Shown piece after piece: positions 4,597 to 6,072 of a stretch of DNA of 6,072 nucleotides. Both the position numbers and the translations under genes were made by a program. Below the pieces are notes generated by a model. The model ran no database searches. It saw nothing but the letters and a program-made list of their open reading frames with translations, and was not told the DNA's origin. Numbering within the stretch: the stretch's first letter is position 1; every line of letters begins with the position of its first letter. Origin of the DNA: an uncultured Lysobacteraceae bacterium (GTDB lineage: Bacteria > Pseudomonadota > Gammaproteobacteria > Xanthomonadales > Rhodanobacteraceae); assembly GCA_946482585.1 (NCBI GenBank), contig CAMLSI010000336.1:1-6072 (forward strand). The letters are read 5' to 3'.

Positions 4597-5742
4597 ATGC
4601 CCGCCTACTTTCATCCTCGCCTGCAGGAATCCCGCCGCGTCGCCGAGAACCGGCTGCGCCGGCTGCTGCGCCTCTGGCCGCAGACGCTGTTCCACCTCTG
4701 TGCCGCGGCCGCGCTGCTCGCGCTCGTCGGTGCCGGTGTCGCGCGCATCGACGGCGACCGCATAGGCCTGGTACTGCGCCTGCTCGCGGCGCAGCCGCTC
4801 GTCGTCGCGATTGCGTTCGCCGCGTTCGGCTTCGCGATGTGCCGCAGCGCGACGCTCGCGCTGCTGACCGAACTGAAGCTCGGCTGGTGGGGCGCAGCCC
4901 CCGTGCCGGAAGCGGCGACACGGCGCAGCCTGCATCTCAATGCCGTCCTGCTGACCCTGTTCGGCAACGTCGTGATCCTGCTGGTACTCGTCGGTATCGT
5001 GCTGCTGTCGCGCCGTTCGACGCCGTGGTTCGCGCCACTCCTGGCCGCGGCCAGCATCGGATTCTGGCTCGGCAGCGGCGCCGGCTATCTCGCCGTGCGC
5101 CGGCTCGGCGCGCTCAGGCGCGGCCGGATCGCGCAGCAGCATTCGAGCGCGGCGCTGCTGCCGCTGCCTGCGCTCGATCATCCGCAGCTGCGCCACCTGC
5201 CCGACTGGCAGCGCCGCGAAACCGTGCGGCGCTGGCGCTCGGGCGGACGCAACTGGCAGTTTCTCGCATTCGGCCTGCTCATTCCGATGGGCATGCCGCT
5301 GCTGCCGCTGGCCGGACTGCTGCTGCTCGGCGCCGCGATGATCTGGTACGGCCTCGCGCTGCGCGCGAGCGAAGACGCCATGGTACGCGCGACGCAATTG
5401 TTCGCGGCCCTGCCATTGCCGTTCACGCGCTTCGCCGCCGGCACCTTGCGCTATCCGCTGTTCGCCTGGCTCTGCGCGAGCACGCTCGGCGCCGCCGGCC
5501 TGCTGCTGCAATCGGCCAAGCCCTTCGTCGCCATCGCCTTCGTCATCGCGATCGGCATCGGCGGTCTGATCTCGCTCTGCCTCAGCTGGCGCTACCGCCA
5601 TCGGCCGCATCTCGCGCGCGTGCGCGCGAGCGCGGAAGTGGCGCTCCTGCTGCTGCTCGCCTACCAACTGCCGTTCCTCGCGCCGCCGCTCGCGCTCGCG
5701 CTCGCGGCGCGTCACTACTTCGTCGCACGGAGCTTTGCCTGA
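4597..5742 (+). CDS. Polytopic membrane protein, probable permease subunit of an ABC exporter
   Basis: The 381-aa product has a basic N-terminal cytoplasmic stretch (residues 1-30) and then about eight or more hydrophobic segments. These lie roughly at 31-49, 62-82, 115-137, 145-167, 221-255 (possibly two helices), 287-304, 309-330 and 347-371. A charged cytoplasmic loop lies at about 168-220, with HPQLRHLPDWQRRETVRRWR. It is not an obvious member of a permease family I can name. Its role is inferred from the ABC ATPase gene that follows, whose ATG overlaps this gene's TGA (TGATG). Having the permease gene before the ATPase gene is the less common order for ABC-2 exporters. The ATG at 4597 is chosen; an in-frame ATG at 4561 would add 12 residues and leave only 23 bp to the divergent HD start. 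Neither has a convincing ribosome binding site. Confidence 0.75.
   Translation: MPAYFHPRLQESRRVAENRLRRLLRLWPQTLFHLCAAAALLALVGAGVARIDGDRIGLVLRLLAAQPLVVAIAFAAFGFAMCRSATLALLTELKLGWWGAAPVPEAATRRSLHLNAVLLTLFGNVVILLVLVGIVLLSRRSTPWFAPLLAAASIGFWLGSGAGYLAVRRLGALRRGRIAQQHSSAALLPLPALDHPQLRHLPDWQRRETVRRWRSGGRNWQFLAFGLLIPMGMPLLPLAGLLLLGAAMIWYGLALRASEDAMVRATQLFAALPLPFTRFAAGTLRYPLFAWLCASTLGAAGLLLQSAKPFVAIAFVIAIGIGGLISLCLSWRYRHRPHLARVRASAEVALLLLLAYQLPFLAPPLALALAARHYFVARSFA
5611..5630. repeat. 20-bp near-perfect palindrome inside the permease gene
   Basis: CTCGCGCGC and GCGCGCGAG, separated by GT, form a perfect inverted repeat with 9-bp arms. It encodes LARVRA and results from CGC/GCG codons, so codon bias alone may explain it. 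The neighbouring CTCGCG triplicate at 5689-5706 has the same origin. Confidence 0.4.
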
Positions 5743-6072
5743 TGCCCGCCCTCGAGATTGCCGGCCTCGTTCATGCCTACGGGCCGCAGCGCGTCCTCGA
5801 CGGCGTCGACCTGGTGCTGCAACCTGGCGAATTCGCCGCCCTGATCGGGCCGAACGGCTCGGGCAAGACCACACTGCTGCGCTGTCTCGCCGGCATCCTG
5901 CAGCCGCAGCAGGGCCGCGTCGCCATCGCCGGCGCCGAGATGGGGCTCGACGCGCTCGCGGCCAAGCAGCGTCTGGGCTTCGCGGTCGATCCGACCCTGC
6001 TGCCGATGCTGCTGACCGGCCGGCAGTGCCTGGAACTGTTCGCCGGCGCGCGTGGCCTCGACCGGATTCCGT
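5742..6072 (+). CDS. ABC transporter ATP-binding protein, N-terminal part
   Basis: The first 110 codons are visible and the gene runs off the right edge. The protein starts MPALEIAGLVHAYGPQRVLD, with Tyr13 as the A-loop aromatic that stacks on adenine. The Walker A motif GPNGSGKTT spans residues 36-44, followed by LLRCLAGILQPQQG, typical of DrrA/CcmA-like ATPases of ABC-2 exporters. The Q-loop region RLGFAVDPTLLPMLLTGR has Asp83 where Gln, or Glu in many exporters, normally stands. Signature, Walker B and H-loop lie outside the window. The ATG overlaps the stop of the permease gene by one base, and GGAG lies 9 nt upstream, so the two are translationally coupled and very likely form one transporter. 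The substrate is unknown. Confidence 0.92.
   Translation, partial: MPALEIAGLVHAYGPQRVLDGVDLVLQPGEFAALIGPNGSGKTTLLRCLAGILQPQQGRVAIAGAEMGLDALAAKQRLGFAVDPTLLPMLLTGRQCLELFAGARGLDRIP

Noticed and set aside
5689..5706. Three tandem CTCGCG units
   Set aside because: They encode Leu-Ala repeats of a membrane helix with preferred codons, a normal outcome in this composition.
4534..5874. 446-codon minus-strand open frame opposite the permease gene
   Set aside because: Its composition is low-complexity Gln/Arg/Glu/Ala without a recognisable domain, while the plus strand encodes clear membrane helices followed by a Walker A protein.

Overview
The window looks like an ordinary stretch of chromosome from a high-GC gammaproteobacterium. 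A Lysobacterales/Xanthomonadales-type host is the best guess. The grounds are the very strong GC bias at third codon positions, the presence of YtjA-like (DUF1328) and YggN-like (DUF2884) genes, and compact genes with GGAG-type ribosome binding sites. No mobile element, tRNA, rRNA or CRISPR array was seen. Because stop codons are rare at this GC, many long antisense or alternate-frame ORFs are spurious, including 772-, 585-, 515- and 446-codon frames.

Layout from left to right. On the minus strand, positions 1-228 hold the start of a DUF1328 small membrane protein, preceded by a 47-codon unknown small gene in the same transcription unit. Next, also on the minus strand, is a secreted DUF2884 (YggN-like) protein (432-1187), followed downstream by a strong hairpin. 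A 210-bp divergent spacer with a perfect inverted repeat separates it from a plus-strand glutathione S-transferase-like gene (1398-2027). That gene is followed by a plus-strand four-helix-bundle protein of the DUF2383/ferritin-like type (2124-2573).

Three minus-strand genes then run leftwards. An HD-superfamily phosphohydrolase of the COG4339 type (3884-4537) is followed by a 2-oxoglutarate/Fe(II) dioxygenase of the amino-acid-hydroxylase type PF10014 (3031-3765). The last is a small secreted protein of unknown family that probably starts at GTG (2590-2955). The gap between the first two carries two hairpins that each present the same GGAACCAT sequence, and a third GC-rich hairpin.

Divergent from the HD gene, with only 23-59 bp between start codons, is a plus-strand polytopic membrane protein (4597-5742). 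Its stop codon overlaps the start of an ABC transporter ATPase (5742 to beyond the window end), so the pair probably forms an ABC-2-like exporter with an unassigned substrate.

I see no clearly new multi-gene system. The most interesting items are the unfamiliar permease/ATPase pair, whose ATPase has an Asp at the Q-loop position, and the amino-acid-hydroxylase-type dioxygenase beside an HD hydrolase with its repeat-hairpin leader. The GST lacking the Beta-class Cys, and the inverted repeat upstream of the DUF2884 gene, come next. All functional assignments rest on motif recognition by eye, without database searches.
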